Assembly (NCBI GenBank): GCA_944322375.1
Contig: CALUOX010000006.1
Coordinates: forward strand, 1 to 46,249
From: an uncultured Alistipes sp.
Lineage (GTDB): Bacteria > Bacteroidota > Bacteroidia > Bacteroidales > Rikenellaceae
Reading direction: 5' to 3'
Length of the DNA: 46,249 nucleotides
Each line of letters opens with the position of its first letter. Position 1 is the first letter of the stretch. Positions 1 to 8,526 of the stretch are shown here, in pieces. The translations under genes were made by a program, and so were the position numbers. Below the pieces are notes generated by a model that was given only the letters and a program-made list of their open reading frames with translations, was not told the DNA's origin and did not search any database.

Positions 1-689
1 AGATCCTGTTCGCCCAATCCCTGCACCACGGACTCCAGCGTCGGCATGTCGATCCGCGGCACCGAAATCTCCTGCGTCCGCGAAAGAATCGTCTGCAACA
101 ATCGATCCGGGGCCTCGCTGACCAGCAGGAACACCGTTTTGTCCCACGGCTCCTCAAGAATCTTCAGGATCTTGTTCGACGCCTCCTCGCTCATCGTCTC
201 GGGCAGCCAGACCAGCACGATCTTGTACTCCGCCTCGTAGCTCTTGAACGAAAGTTTCCGGATGATCTCGTCCGCCTCACGCGCCGAGATGGCACCCCGC
301 AACGTCTTGCCCAGATCGAGCGCGTCATACCACTCCTGCGGCGAGAAATATCCTCCGCTGCGGGAGAAGAGCGTCCGGAAGAGCGGAAGAAAGGCGTCCG
401 ACGTAACGATCTCGCCCGATTTCTTTCCCTGTTTGTTGACCGGAAAGACCAGATGCAGATCGGGATGCGCCAGAGCCGCCATCTGCTGGCAGTCGGGACA
501 CTCGCCGCACGAATCGCCGTCGTGCCGATGCCGGCAGTTCAGATACTGCGCATAGGCCAGCGCCAGCGGCAGAGTACCCGCACCCGGCATGCCCGTAAAG
601 AGTTGTGCATGGCTCACCCGTCCTGCCGCGACACTTGCGACAAGCTGCCGTTTGAGCTCCTCCTGTCCGATGACATCCCTGAACCGCAT
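1..689 (-). CDS. holB: DNA polymerase III subunit delta' (partial, C-terminus outside window)
   Basis: This is the clamp-loader delta' subunit, which helps load the sliding clamp on primed DNA. The gene enters from the left edge; about 229 codons are visible and the C-terminus lies outside. The protein begins MRFRDVIGQEELKRQL, the usual start of the AAA+ clamp-loader fold. A degenerate Walker A (GMPGAGT, without the GK[ST] of an active ATPase) fits delta'. A cysteine cluster follows (C..CGECPDC, about residues 52-67), as in the zinc module of this family, and a sensor-like segment KILEEPWDKTVFLLVSEAPD with SRTQEI comes later. It is the third gene of a minus-strand run after the flippase and a small membrane protein. 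The start at 689 is the first ATG that gives the conserved N-terminus. Confidence 0.9.
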   Translation of the reverse strand, partial: MRFRDVIGQEELKRQLVASVAAGRVSHAQLFTGMPGAGTLPLALAYAQYLNCRHRHDGDSCGECPDCQQMAALAHPDLHLVFPVNKQGKKSGEIVTSDAFLPLFRTLFSRSGGYFSPQEWYDALDLGKTLRGAISAREADEIIRKLSFKSYEAEYKIVLVWLPETMSEEASNKILKILEEPWDKTVFLLVSEAPDRLLQTILSRTQEISVPRIDMPTLESVVQGLGEQD

Positions 690-727
690 GGTTCCTTTTT
701 ACTTCTTCTGAACGTTTTAACGTTTTT

Positions 728-922
728 TCATCTCAACTTGTTGCGATCCCCGTTGCGAAAGAGCCGCACCGTGCGCCCGATCGCCAGCAGGATCAGTCCG
801 GCAAAGGCTCCGGCAAGCACCAACCGGCGGATACGCCCCTCCAGGAGGTACAGCGCAACGACACCGGCGACAAAAAGTGCAAAAGCCGCACCCAGAACGA
901 ATAGCTTCTCCCGCACAGCCAC
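728..922 (-). CDS. Small two-helix membrane protein, function unknown
   Basis: A 64-residue product with two hydrophobic stretches (KLFVLGAAFALFVAGVVALYLL and LVLAGAFAGLILLAIG) separated by a short basic segment, and a basic tail NGDRNKLR. This suggests a small inner-membrane protein. No ATG lies between the flippase stop (933) and the first helix, so a GTG start at 922 (or 916) is assumed. The open frame extends upstream into the flippase gene, but that part looks like out-of-frame flippase coding sequence. It sits between the flippase and holB on the same strand. I do not recognise the family. Confidence 0.5.
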   Translation of the reverse strand: MAVREKLFVLGAAFALFVAGVVALYLLEGRIRRLVLAGAFAGLILLAIGRTVRLFRNGDRNKLR

Positions 923-932
923 GACGTCCGGT

Positions 933-2432
933 TCAACGTTTGACGATCGACCGCAGCAGCCGAACCACATCGATCCGCTCGCGCCGCACGGCATATAGTG
1001 CGAACAGCACGAACAGCACGACATTCACCCCATACTCCGCCGCACGCCAGGGCACCTGCCGCGCGAATACGGCGCTGACAAAAAACAGTCCGAGGCCCAC
1101 CACGACATATTCCCCGATACGCCGCCAGTCATACGGCGTCGGGAAATAGCGCCGGTTGAGCCACCAGCTCACCGCGACCATCGCCGCTTCGCTGGCCAGA
1201 CGGGCCCATGCCGCGCCCACGTACCCCATCGTCGGGACGAGAGCCACATTCATCACCACCGTAAAGAACAGCCCGGTAAAGGTGACCCACATGGCCAGCT
1301 GCGTCCGCTCCTCGCGTTTGTACCAGAACGACAGGTTGAGCCATACGCCGCTCAGGACATTGGCCCCGAGTACAACGGGCAGGATGAAGATCCCCTCACG
1401 AAAATCCGCACCCACGATCAGCGCAAAGAGATCCTTGAAGAGCGCGATGCCCAGGAAGATGAACATCGAGGCCATCACGTAGTATTTCAACGCGGCGGCG
1501 TTCATCGCCACAAAGTCGCTCTTTTTGTAGTCGGCGAGGAAAAACGGTTCGGCCGCCAGCCGGTACATCTGGGTGAAAAGCACCATCACCACCGCAATCT
1601 TCGTGATGGCTCCATAGATTCCCAACTGAGCCATGGCGCCCGCGGGGACCAGATATTTGATCATCTGCCGGTCAATGAACTCGTTGGCCGTTCCCGCCAC
1701 ACCGCTCACAAGCAGCGGCAGCGAATAGACCAGCAACGCAGCCAGCAGACGCCGGTCCACATGCGGAACGGTACGGTCGGTGGTAAGCAGGATCATGCAC
1801 AGGGTCAGGACACTGGCGATGAAATTGGCGACAAACACCCATCCGACACCGAACGGCGTATCATACAGCCCCGCCAGTCCGAATCCGAAAGCGAGCGACA
1901 CGTTGACCACGACGCTCAACGCCTTGATTCCGACAAAGGTCGTTGCACGTCCCTGTTCCCGCAGCCGCGAGAAGGGGATACAGGATGCAACGTCGAACCA
2001 CACGATGGCCGCGACCCATACGACATATTCGGGATGCGCCACATAGGCTTCGCCCATCCAGAATGATATGCGGTTGTGCCCCAGCGCCACCAACAGGAAG
2101 AAGAGCGACGCCGCCAACAGGGTTACCCCCCATGTTGTGGCAAACAGCCGTCGTTTGGCCGCCCGGGCCCGTGTTGCAATCTCCGAGGCCGTACCACCCT
2201 CGGCGGCAGCCTGGCTGTCGGCATGCCCCGCAAAGCGGAAATAGGCCGATTCAAGGCCCATCGTAAGGACTACCAGTGCAAAGGGAATCAGCGCATAGAC
2301 ATCCGTAACGATACCGTAGGTCTCCTGTCCGAACACCCGGGTATAAAAGGGTGTGAGCAGGTAGCTCAGGAACCGCACGACGATTGTACTGACGCCGTAA
2401 ACGGCTGTTTGTTTGGCTAATTTCTCCAGCAT
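933..2432 (-). CDS. Polysaccharide flippase (Wzx/MVF-type, MOP superfamily)
   Basis: A 499-residue multi-helix membrane protein that begins MLEKLAKQTAVYGVSTIVVRF and continues with the LLTPFYTRVFGQETYGIVTD signature of oligosaccharide flippases. The remainder alternates about 12-14 hydrophobic segments with short loops, as in lipid-linked sugar translocases of the inner membrane. Such proteins move polyprenyl-linked O-antigen, capsule or other glycan units outward; the substrate cannot be told from sequence. The length is normal for the family. No glycosyltransferases adjoin it, which is unusual for a Wzx in a sugar locus. It is the first gene after the promoter at 2471-2502 and is followed by the small membrane gene and holB. 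Confidence 0.87.
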   Translation of the reverse strand: MLEKLAKQTAVYGVSTIVVRFLSYLLTPFYTRVFGQETYGIVTDVYALIPFALVVLTMGLESAYFRFAGHADSQAAAEGGTASEIATRARAAKRRLFATTWGVTLLAASLFFLLVALGHNRISFWMGEAYVAHPEYVVWVAAIVWFDVASCIPFSRLREQGRATTFVGIKALSVVVNVSLAFGFGLAGLYDTPFGVGWVFVANFIASVLTLCMILLTTDRTVPHVDRRLLAALLVYSLPLLVSGVAGTANEFIDRQMIKYLVPAGAMAQLGIYGAITKIAVVMVLFTQMYRLAAEPFFLADYKKSDFVAMNAAALKYYVMASMFIFLGIALFKDLFALIVGADFREGIFILPVVLGANVLSGVWLNLSFWYKREERTQLAMWVTFTGLFFTVVMNVALVPTMGYVGAAWARLASEAAMVAVSWWLNRRYFPTPYDWRRIGEYVVVGLGLFFVSAVFARQVPWRAAEYGVNVVLFVLFALYAVRRERIDVVRLLRSIVKR

Positions 2433-2470
2433 ATTCTCCGTTTCCGCCCGTGATCGGGAAGTTTATCGGG

Positions 2471-2502
2471 CAAAGATACGAAAAGTCGAGCGCAGAGACA
2501 AA
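2471..2502 (-). promoter_or_regulatory. Bacteroidetes promoter for the flippase-holB run
   Basis: On the minus strand, TTTG (2502-2499) is followed after 20 bases by TATCTTTG (2478-2471). This matches the TTTG / TAnnTTTG consensus of the Bacteroidetes primary sigma factor. Transcription would start near 2463, about 30 bases before the flippase ATG. The -33 element and spacer lie inside the first unit of the tandem repeat array. Confidence 0.7.
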
Positions 2503-2905
2503 TGAAAACTCTGTTTTCAATTTGGCTGTGCCGAGACGGAGTATCTTCGACGAAGTCAAAGTACAAAAAGTCGAGCGCAGCGGCAAATGAAATCTCTGTT
2601 TTCAATTTGGCTATGCCGGGACGGAGTATTTTCGATGAAGTCAAAGTTCGAAAATCGAGCAAAGCGGCATATGAAACCACTGCTTCCAATCTGGCTGTGC
2701 CGGAACGGAGTATCTTCGACGAAGTCAAAGTTCGAAAAGCCGAGCGCTGCGGCATATGAAACCACTGCTTTCAATCTGGCTGTGCCGGAACGGAGTATCT
2801 TCGACGAAGTCAAAGCTCGAAAAAGTCGAGCAAGCGGCAAATGAAAACGCTGTCTTCAATTTGGCTGTGCCGGGACGCGGTATCTTCGACAAAATCCAAG
2901 ATCAC
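2481..2905. repeat. Five-copy tandem repeat, unit about 85 bases
   Basis: The motif CGAGC recurs at about 2487, 2572, 2656, 2741 and 2827, giving spacings of 85, 84, 85 and 86 bases. Each unit carries a purine-rich stretch (CGAGCG..GCGGCAAATGAAA), a middle part (TTCAATTTGGCTGTGCCGG) and an end with the dyad CTTCG-A-CGAAG followed by TCAAAG. The last unit decays after about 2890. The units differ by scattered substitutions and one-base indels, so the array is old or recombining. Both strands stay open in several frames, but unit lengths are not constant multiples of three, so a repeated protein is unlikely. Confidence 0.9.
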
Positions 2906-3340
2906 AAGATCATGAAAAAACAGGCCCGACGGCAAACGACACAGAGACAAAATCTTCAGCCCGGACTGTACAAGGCATTGAATTCAAATCAAAAAACACT
3001 GACATACAAAGATATACGCAGAAAATCACGAAAGACAGATCTTTTCGACTCGGTCTCCACCAGGGAGGAACAGTCCGGATGGAACAAAAAATCACAAAAT
3101 CGGACCTGCGGAAAATAAAAAAACACGGTCCGCGGAGCAGCCATGACCCCGCCGAACTGAGAAGGCTCCGGAAACGGCAGGAATCACAAAAAGGCGGGTC
3201 CCAGTGGTGTGAAATCCCTTTTGACGGAGTGTGTCGGGACTCAAAACATCGACAAGACGACTCCCCGAAACACCGATTTCAACACGCGGCTTCATCCCTC
3301 TTCGGGCAGGACTCCCGACAGCGATTTTTATGCCGGTCGG
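2906..3340. other. Intergenic stretch with no recognised gene
   Basis: This lies between the repeat array and the lipA promoter. Short open frames occur on both strands, but none has a recognisable product, a supported start or codon use like the neighbouring genes. Nothing else was found. Confidence 0.5.
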
Positions 3341-3370
3341 TTGAACGTATCGTTTTTTTGTGTATATTTG
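3341..3370 (+). promoter_or_regulatory. Promoter for lipA-lipB-recJ
   Basis: TTG at 3341-3343 is followed after 19 bases by TATATTTG at 3363-3370, a match to the Bacteroidetes consensus. Transcription would begin about 20 bases before the lipA ATG at 3397. No other promoter match was noticed before recJ. Confidence 0.7.
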
Positions 3371-3396
3371 CGTCAATTGGAAAATAATGAACTTAA

Positions 3397-4281
3397 ATGC
3401 CGAAGTTGTATGACAACAAGGTAGTCGTTACGCAAAAACCCGACTGGCTGAAGATCCGGCTCCACCGCACGGCGCAATTCGCCGAAGTGGACCGTATCGT
3501 CCGGACACACGCCCTGCATACGATCTGCAGCAGCGGAATGTGCCCCAACAAGGCCGAATGCTGGAGCCGACGGACCGCTACCTTCATGATCCTTGGCGAT
3601 GTATGCACACGAAGCTGCCGCTTCTGCGCTACGCGGACCGGAAGACCGGCTCCGCCCGACAACGCAGAACCCCGACAGCTCGCTCTCAGCGTACGGCTCA
3701 TGGGCCTTCGGCACGTTGTCGTAACATCCGTTACACGTGATGATTTGGCCGACGGCGGAGCCCGGCACTGGGCCGCAACCGTCGAAGCCATCCGTAAAGA
3801 GAATCACGACGCAACAATTGAGCTCCTTATTCCAGATTTCGACGCCCGTCCCGAACTGTTGGATATCGTGACGGCATCGAAGCCCGACATCATCGGGCAC
3901 AACATCGAAACCGTCGAACGTCTCACCCCGCAGGTGCGTTCACGCGCCCGCTATGCCACAAGCCTCGCTACATTGCGATACCTTACAGCAGCCGGCGCCG
4001 CAACGAAAAGCGGACTGATGGTGGGTCTCGGCGAAACCGATGACGAGGTGTTGCAGACGCTGCACGACCTGCGTGAAGCCGGTGTGCGCATCGTCACCCT
4101 CGGCCAGTATCTTCGACCTACACTGGAGCACTGTCCCGTTGCGGAATACATCACTCCGGAAAAATTCGAATGGTACCGGCAGCAAGCGCTCCGAATGGGG
4201 TTCGATTACTGCGCAAGCGCACCGATGGTGCGTTCGTCGTATCGGGCACAGGAGGCGCTCGCAGCAATTGGCAAACGGTAG
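3397..4281 (+). CDS. lipA: Lipoyl synthase
   Basis: A radical SAM enzyme that inserts two sulfur atoms into protein-bound octanoyl groups to make lipoyl cofactor. The 294-residue protein has both iron-sulfur sites: the auxiliary cluster cysteines C44, C49 and C55 (CSSGMCPNKAEC) and the radical SAM motif C70-x3-C74-x2-C77 (CTRSCRFC). The C-terminal RSSY supplies the serine that ligates the auxiliary cluster in this family. Further family sequences are VVVTSVTRDDLADGGA and GLMVGLGETDDEV. It is followed by lipB, which makes its octanoyl substrate, so the pair covers de novo lipoylation of 2-oxoacid dehydrogenases and glycine-cleavage H protein. Confidence 0.97.
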   Translation: MPKLYDNKVVVTQKPDWLKIRLHRTAQFAEVDRIVRTHALHTICSSGMCPNKAECWSRRTATFMILGDVCTRSCRFCATRTGRPAPPDNAEPRQLALSVRLMGLRHVVVTSVTRDDLADGGARHWAATVEAIRKENHDATIELLIPDFDARPELLDIVTASKPDIIGHNIETVERLTPQVRSRARYATSLATLRYLTAAGAATKSGLMVGLGETDDEVLQTLHDLREAGVRIVTLGQYLRPTLEHCPVAEYITPEKFEWYRQQALRMGFDYCASAPMVRSSYRAQEALAAIGKR

Positions 4282-4367
4282 TCCGCGGCCATCCCCGTTC
4301 CGCCCGCAACCGGCGGAAACGACCGGCGCACGGCTTGCCGAGACGTTTAATCAGCGACTGGAGTGTC

Positions 4368-5045
4368 ATGACCGTTCGTTTTCTCGATCTGGGGCGCATG
4401 CCCTATCTGCGTTGCTGGGGATACCAGCGGCGACTCTTCGATGTGCTCACGGCACATCGCGACGAGCCGTCGGAGAATGCCGGATGGATCCTGACCGTCG
4501 AACACCCGCCCGTCTATACGCTCGGAAAAAGCGGCAAGGGAACGAATCTTCTTGTCAGCGAAGCTTTCCTGCGCTCGAAAGGTGCGGAATATTACCATAT
4601 CGATCGGGGCGGCGACATCACCTTCCATGGACCCGGACAGGTGGTCTGCTATCCGATCCTCGACCTGGCGCGGCTGAAGCTCGGGCTGCGCGACTACATC
4701 GATACGCTCGAAGAAGCCGTCATCGACACGGTGGCAGAGTACGGGATTCAGGGCGGACGCATCGCAGGCGCTTCAGGCGTGTGGATTGTCGGGAACGACA
4801 CCCCGCCGCGCAAGATCTGCGCAATAGGCGTGCGGGCGTCACGTTTCATTACCATGCACGGTCTGGCACTCAACGTCTCGACCGACCTCGACTGGTTCGG
4901 ATACATCAACCCCTGCGGATTCGTCGATCGCGGCGTCACCTCGATTGCGCGCGAGACGGGGCGAACGGTCGGAATGGATGAGGTGAAGCAACAGCTTGTC
5001 AAACACTTAAGCGAAAAATTAAATGTTGAAATATATAATAATTAA
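4368..5045 (+). CDS. lipB: Octanoyl-ACP:protein octanoyltransferase
   Basis: Transfers octanoate from acyl carrier protein to lipoyl domains, the step before LipA. The 225-residue product has the family blocks EHPPVYTLGKSG (45-56), RGGDITFHGPGQ (80-91), the catalytic lysine in RKICAIGV (K149) and the catalytic cysteine in NPCGF (C183). The start at 4368 is chosen because MTVRFLDLGRM aligns with the normal N-terminus; the longer open frame reaching back to 4170 overlaps lipA out of frame. recJ begins 5 bases after its stop, so the genes are probably co-transcribed. Confidence 0.96.
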   Translation: MTVRFLDLGRMPYLRCWGYQRRLFDVLTAHRDEPSENAGWILTVEHPPVYTLGKSGKGTNLLVSEAFLRSKGAEYYHIDRGGDITFHGPGQVVCYPILDLARLKLGLRDYIDTLEEAVIDTVAEYGIQGGRIAGASGVWIVGNDTPPRKICAIGVRASRFITMHGLALNVSTDLDWFGYINPCGFVDRGVTSIARETGRTVGMDEVKQQLVKHLSEKLNVEIYNN

Positions 5046-5050
5046 ACCGT

Positions 5051-6817
5051 ATGCCCATAGAAAAAAGATGGGTGGTCAAACCGCAAGGAGACCCCGCGAT
5101 CGTGGAGGCGCTGTCCACGAGGCTGCGGATCCCCCCGGTGTTGGCTAACCTGCTCGTACAAAGAGGCATAGACACGGAAGAGAAGGCGCACACGTTTTTC
5201 AATCCCCAGTTGTCGGATCTCCATGACCCCTTCCTGATGAAGGACATGGACCGCGCTGTGGATCGCGTCGAGAAAGCCGTCGAGGGCCATGAGAAGATCA
5301 TGGTCTATGGCGACTACGACGTGGACGGTACGACCGCCGTGGCGCTCGTTTTCAAGTTCCTGCGCCACATCGGACATCGCAACCTGCTCTTCTACATACC
5401 GGACCGCTACACGGAAGGGTACGGTATCTCCGTCAAGGGCATCGATTACGCCGCCCGCAAGGGTGTGACGCTGATCATTGCGCTGGACTGCGGCATCAAA
5501 GCCATGGAGAAAGTCGCCTATGCCAAGACAAAAGGCGTGGATTTCATCATCTGCGACCATCATCTTCCTGCCGAGGAGATTCCTCAGGCAGTAGCCGTTC
5601 TCGATCCCAAGCGCAACGACTGCACCTACCCCTTCGACGAACTGTCGGGTTGCGGCGTAGGGTTCAAGCTCGTTCAGGCCTATGCCCAACGCAAGGGGAT
5701 GAATTTTGACGAATCCGTCAAGCCGCTGCTCGATCTGCTGGTCGTGAGCATCGCGTCGGACATCGTGCCGCTGACGGGCGAAAACCGTATTCTGGCCCAC
5801 TACGGACTGGAGCTGCTCAATCGCGCACCGTCGAAGGGGCTGCTCTCGATCATCAAGATCTGCGGGTTGAACAAACACGCAATTTCGATCGATGACATCG
5901 TCTTCAAGATCGGACCGCGCATCAATGCCGCAGGCCGCATGCGGATGGACGAACACGATGAAAATGCCGCTCCTTCGGGCGGTTATGCCGCCGTGAACCT
6001 GCTGGTGGAGAACAATGAAAGCGATGCCGAAGATTACGGCTCGATCATCGACGCCTTCAACCAGGACCGCAAGTCGATCGACCGGCATGTCACGCAGGAG
6101 GCGCACGAGATCATCGAAAGCAATCCCGAGCTCAAACAACGCAAAAGTACGGTCATCTACAACCCCCGCTGGATGAAGGGAATCGTCGGAATCGTCGCGT
6201 CGCGTCTGATCGAGACCTACTACCGGCCGACGGTCGTTCTGACCCAAAGCAACGGATTCGCAACCGGTTCGGCACGTTCCGTTCCGGGGTTCGACCTCTA
6301 TCAGGCCGTCGAGTCCTGCGCCGACCTGCTGGAGAACTTCGGCGGGCACATGTATGCGGCCGGTCTGACGATGAAGACCGAGAATGTCGAGGAGTTCACC
6401 CGCCGGTTCAACGCCTATGTCGAGGAGAACATCGATCCGCAGATGCTCATTCCGCAGGTCGATATCGATGCCGAGCTGCTCTTCTCGGACATCACGCCGG
6501 CCTTCCGTCGGGAGCTGAAACGCTTCGAGCCGTTCGGACCGGGCAATACCGCTCCGGTCTTCATGACACGCGGCGTCAGCAACCGGGGTGATGCCAAACT
6601 TGTGGGTGCCGAGTGCGAACACCTGCGCATGGATCTCACGCAGCGACAGAAGCCCTGCACGACCCTGCAGTGCATCGCCTTCCAGCAACCGGAACACTAT
6701 GAATGGATCCGTTCGGGACGACCGGTGGATATCTGTTACCAGATCGTGGAGAACCACTATCGCGGAACGGTCTCGACCCAGTTGCGGATCAAGGATATCA
6801 AGACGGTGGAGCGATAA
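5051..6817 (+). CDS. recJ: Single-stranded-DNA-specific exonuclease RecJ
   Basis: A 5'-3' single-strand DNA exonuclease used in recombination and mismatch or excision repair. The 588-residue protein carries the DHH phosphoesterase motifs: GDYDVDGT (87-94), an aspartate in ALDCG, CDHH (168-171) and SIASDIVPL. The DHHA1 domain has FGGHMYAAGL, and the C-terminal part resembles the OB-fold of RecJ (FEPFGPGNTAPVF). Length is normal for the family. It closes the lipA-lipB-recJ run; a perfect 17-base-pair hairpin follows. Confidence 0.96.
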   Translation: MPIEKRWVVKPQGDPAIVEALSTRLRIPPVLANLLVQRGIDTEEKAHTFFNPQLSDLHDPFLMKDMDRAVDRVEKAVEGHEKIMVYGDYDVDGTTAVALVFKFLRHIGHRNLLFYIPDRYTEGYGISVKGIDYAARKGVTLIIALDCGIKAMEKVAYAKTKGVDFIICDHHLPAEEIPQAVAVLDPKRNDCTYPFDELSGCGVGFKLVQAYAQRKGMNFDESVKPLLDLLVVSIASDIVPLTGENRILAHYGLELLNRAPSKGLLSIIKICGLNKHAISIDDIVFKIGPRINAAGRMRMDEHDENAAPSGGYAAVNLLVENNESDAEDYGSIIDAFNQDRKSIDRHVTQEAHEIIESNPELKQRKSTVIYNPRWMKGIVGIVASRLIETYYRPTVVLTQSNGFATGSARSVPGFDLYQAVESCADLLENFGGHMYAAGLTMKTENVEEFTRRFNAYVEENIDPQMLIPQVDIDAELLFSDITPAFRRELKRFEPFGPGNTAPVFMTRGVSNRGDAKLVGAECEHLRMDLTQRQKPCTTLQCIAFQQPEHYEWIRSGRPVDICYQIVENHYRGTVSTQLRIKDIKTVER

Positions 6818-6836
6818 CCGCGCAAGGCAGAAAACG

Positions 6837-6876
6837 GACAGGGAGGGACACGCACAAGAGCGTGTCCCTCCCTGTC
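6837..6876. terminator. Strong hairpin between recJ and the invertase gene
   Basis: A perfect 17-base stem (6837-6853 with 6860-6876) and a six-base loop ACAAGA. It lies between the convergent ends of recJ (stop 6817) and the invertase gene (stop 6969). On the minus strand the stem is followed within a few bases by TTTT; on the plus strand there is no clear T tract. It probably serves both directions. Confidence 0.75.
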
Positions 6877-6968
6877 TGCGTTAGGTCTTCCGTGTCGCAT
6901 GCGCATTATGATACGGCCGCCTGCAGATCGGCCGTCCAGCCGTTCTCACCAAACGGGACAGGGGGCCT

Positions 6969-7697
6969 TCAACCTGAAGACTGCCCCTGCATACTGCATT
7001 CGGCGCGTTCGGACAACTGCCGGGCACAATCGCGATCCCGAGCCGAACCCTCTTTCTCGCGGTGAAGCCGACGGAGCTCCTTGGCTTCGATCGCATCCCG
7101 GACCAAAGGACAGGCCCGCCGGAACTTGTCGAAGGTATCGCGCGAAAGATCATAATGGCGGCATATGGCGGCGATGGATCTGCCCTCCTCCAACATGCGG
7201 ATAATGACCTCCCTGTTTTCAATCAATATGTTATACTTCGTGCAGGAGCCCTTTCGCCGGCCGAGGATCTTGCCTTCGCCCCGGCGAAGCGCAAGAGCCT
7301 CCTTGGTACGCATCGAGATCAGGCTGTGTTCGATCTCAGCCACAAGGCCGAAGGCAAAACACAGCACCTTGCTGTTGATGGAATTATCGAATGTATATCC
7401 CTCCTTGGTCGTATAGAGCCGAATCCCCTTTTTCAGACATTTTCCCATAATCGTCATCACCTCCGTAAGCGTACGGCTCAGCCGCGATATCTCCGTGACG
7501 ATCAGCGTATCGCCCTGTTTCATCCGGCGGAGCAGTGCTCCGAGCTTGCGGTCCCGCTCGCTCTTTTTCCCGCTGGCGACCTCCGTCACCCAGCCGTCGA
7601 TCGTCCAATTCCGGCTCGCAGCAAAGCGTTTGATTTCGTCCTGCTGATTTGCAGGATGCTGTTTTCCTGTACTGACGCGTAAATAACCTATTGTCAT
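6969..7697 (-). CDS. Serine site-specific DNA invertase (Mpi-like)
   Basis: A resolvase/invertase-family serine recombinase. The N-terminal catalytic domain begins MTIGYLRVSTGKQ with nucleophile S9, and contains TEISRLSRTLTEVMTIMG and FAFGLVAEIEHSLISMRTKEAL. A C-terminal helix-turn-helix (IAAICRHYDLSRDTFDKFRR) would bind the site. From memory it closely resembles the Bacteroides fragilis master invertase Mpi, which flips many promoters. At 242 residues it is about 40 longer than typical invertases of about 200, with a charged tail. It lies about 800 bases from a pair of Mpi-type inverted repeats (8496-8662), its likely substrate. An alternative role as a transposon resolvase is less likely, since no transposase is nearby. 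Confidence 0.9.
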   Translation of the reverse strand: MTIGYLRVSTGKQHPANQQDEIKRFAASRNWTIDGWVTEVASGKKSERDRKLGALLRRMKQGDTLIVTEISRLSRTLTEVMTIMGKCLKKGIRLYTTKEGYTFDNSINSKVLCFAFGLVAEIEHSLISMRTKEALALRRGEGKILGRRKGSCTKYNILIENREVIIRMLEEGRSIAAICRHYDLSRDTFDKFRRACPLVRDAIEAKELRRLHREKEGSARDRDCARQLSERAECSMQGQSSG

Positions 7698-8487
7698 GAT
7701 ACATTTGATTTAAATAAAGGCACCGTTGCCTCGCGATAAAGGTAACCGGAGCTTTTCAGTTCATAGAGGCCTGTTCCGAAATCATACGTGAACGGGAGCA
7801 GATCCGGCCATATTGCCCTTCTACGCACATTCTGCACCGATCTTCATCAGCATTTCAAAAACCAAAGGAGTCTCGCAGGAATAAAACCCATCCCCATTTT
7901 GAAGGCCGCAAAATACCCCGTTACACGAACGACCGTAAGGCACGGTTCTTGCAAGAGCGTTGAAACAACCGCAACGAACCCGACGAAGACCCCCGACAAT
8001 CAATCCCATGTGCCTCATGAATAAAATCTCCTCTCACGACCGCCCGCCGTGAAACGGTCCGTATCCATCTGCATCACACGATTTACGACTTTCCCTGAGA
8101 TCATCGGTCGGCTTCCGTGAGATCACGAAGATTGTGCAATGACTGCATTCCCGATCTTTCATCATGGGAATCCGCTCAATAATTCGGATCCCGCTCCGGA
8201 GTACCGTTTCCGGGAATTAGCCAAGAAACAACAGGCCCACAAGATCCGAACGCGGCGGGAGAATAGGAACAATCATCTTATAATCAAATGTATATAGAGG
8301 AATATTCACATGTTGTTTCGCAACGACACGCTGCGTGAGCGACCTTTTTGATGCCGGCAATAAAGAGATAATCCGGGCCATATTGATTCTTTTCGGTTGC
8401 ATGTAAAAAAGGAAAAATGTTGCTGATTTGTCTAACGGGTCGATTCACCGAAGAAATGGCGGACCACTCCTGAGCGGGCACAAAAGA
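7698..8487. other. Long leader/intergenic region between invertase and invertible promoter
   Basis: Eight hundred bases with no recognisable gene. Near the invertase start a weak minus-strand promoter is possible (TACCTTTA, 7744-7737, without a good -33). Another minus-strand TACATTTG (8292-8285) also lacks a proper -33. No convincing hairpin with a T tract was seen, so transcription entering from the invertible promoter on the minus strand could reach the invertase gene. Confidence 0.5.
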
Positions 8488-8490
8488 CAA

Positions 8491-8514
8491 CGTTAAAACG
8501 TTCGTTAAAACGTT
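8491..8514. repeat. Tandem 12-base repeat carrying the left recombination site
   Basis: CGTTAAAACGTT occurs twice back to back (8491-8502, 8503-8514). The recombination core AAACGTTCGTT spans the junction of the two copies. An outer dyad, CAACGTT (8488-8494) and AACGTTG (8509-8515), surrounds the core. Confidence 0.85.
8496..8506 (+). repeat. Left inverted repeat of invertible segment
   Basis: AAACGTTCGTT, exactly inverted at 8652-8662. The first ten bases fit ARACGTWCGT, the core I recall for Mpi-controlled invertible promoters of Bacteroides fragilis. Confidence 0.85.
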
Positions 8515-8526
8515 GGTGTTCACCGT

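Noticed and set aside
711-724. AACGTTTTAACGTT between the small membrane gene and holB, reverse complement of 8489-8502 at the invertible site
   Set aside because: It lacks the ACGTWCGT core, has no inverted partner nearby and lies inside a continuous gene run, so a second invertible site is not supported.
2502-3118. Open reading frames through the tandem repeats on both strands
   Set aside because: Unit lengths of 84-86 shift the frame between copies, and the frames overlap each other on both strands; a protein is unlikely.
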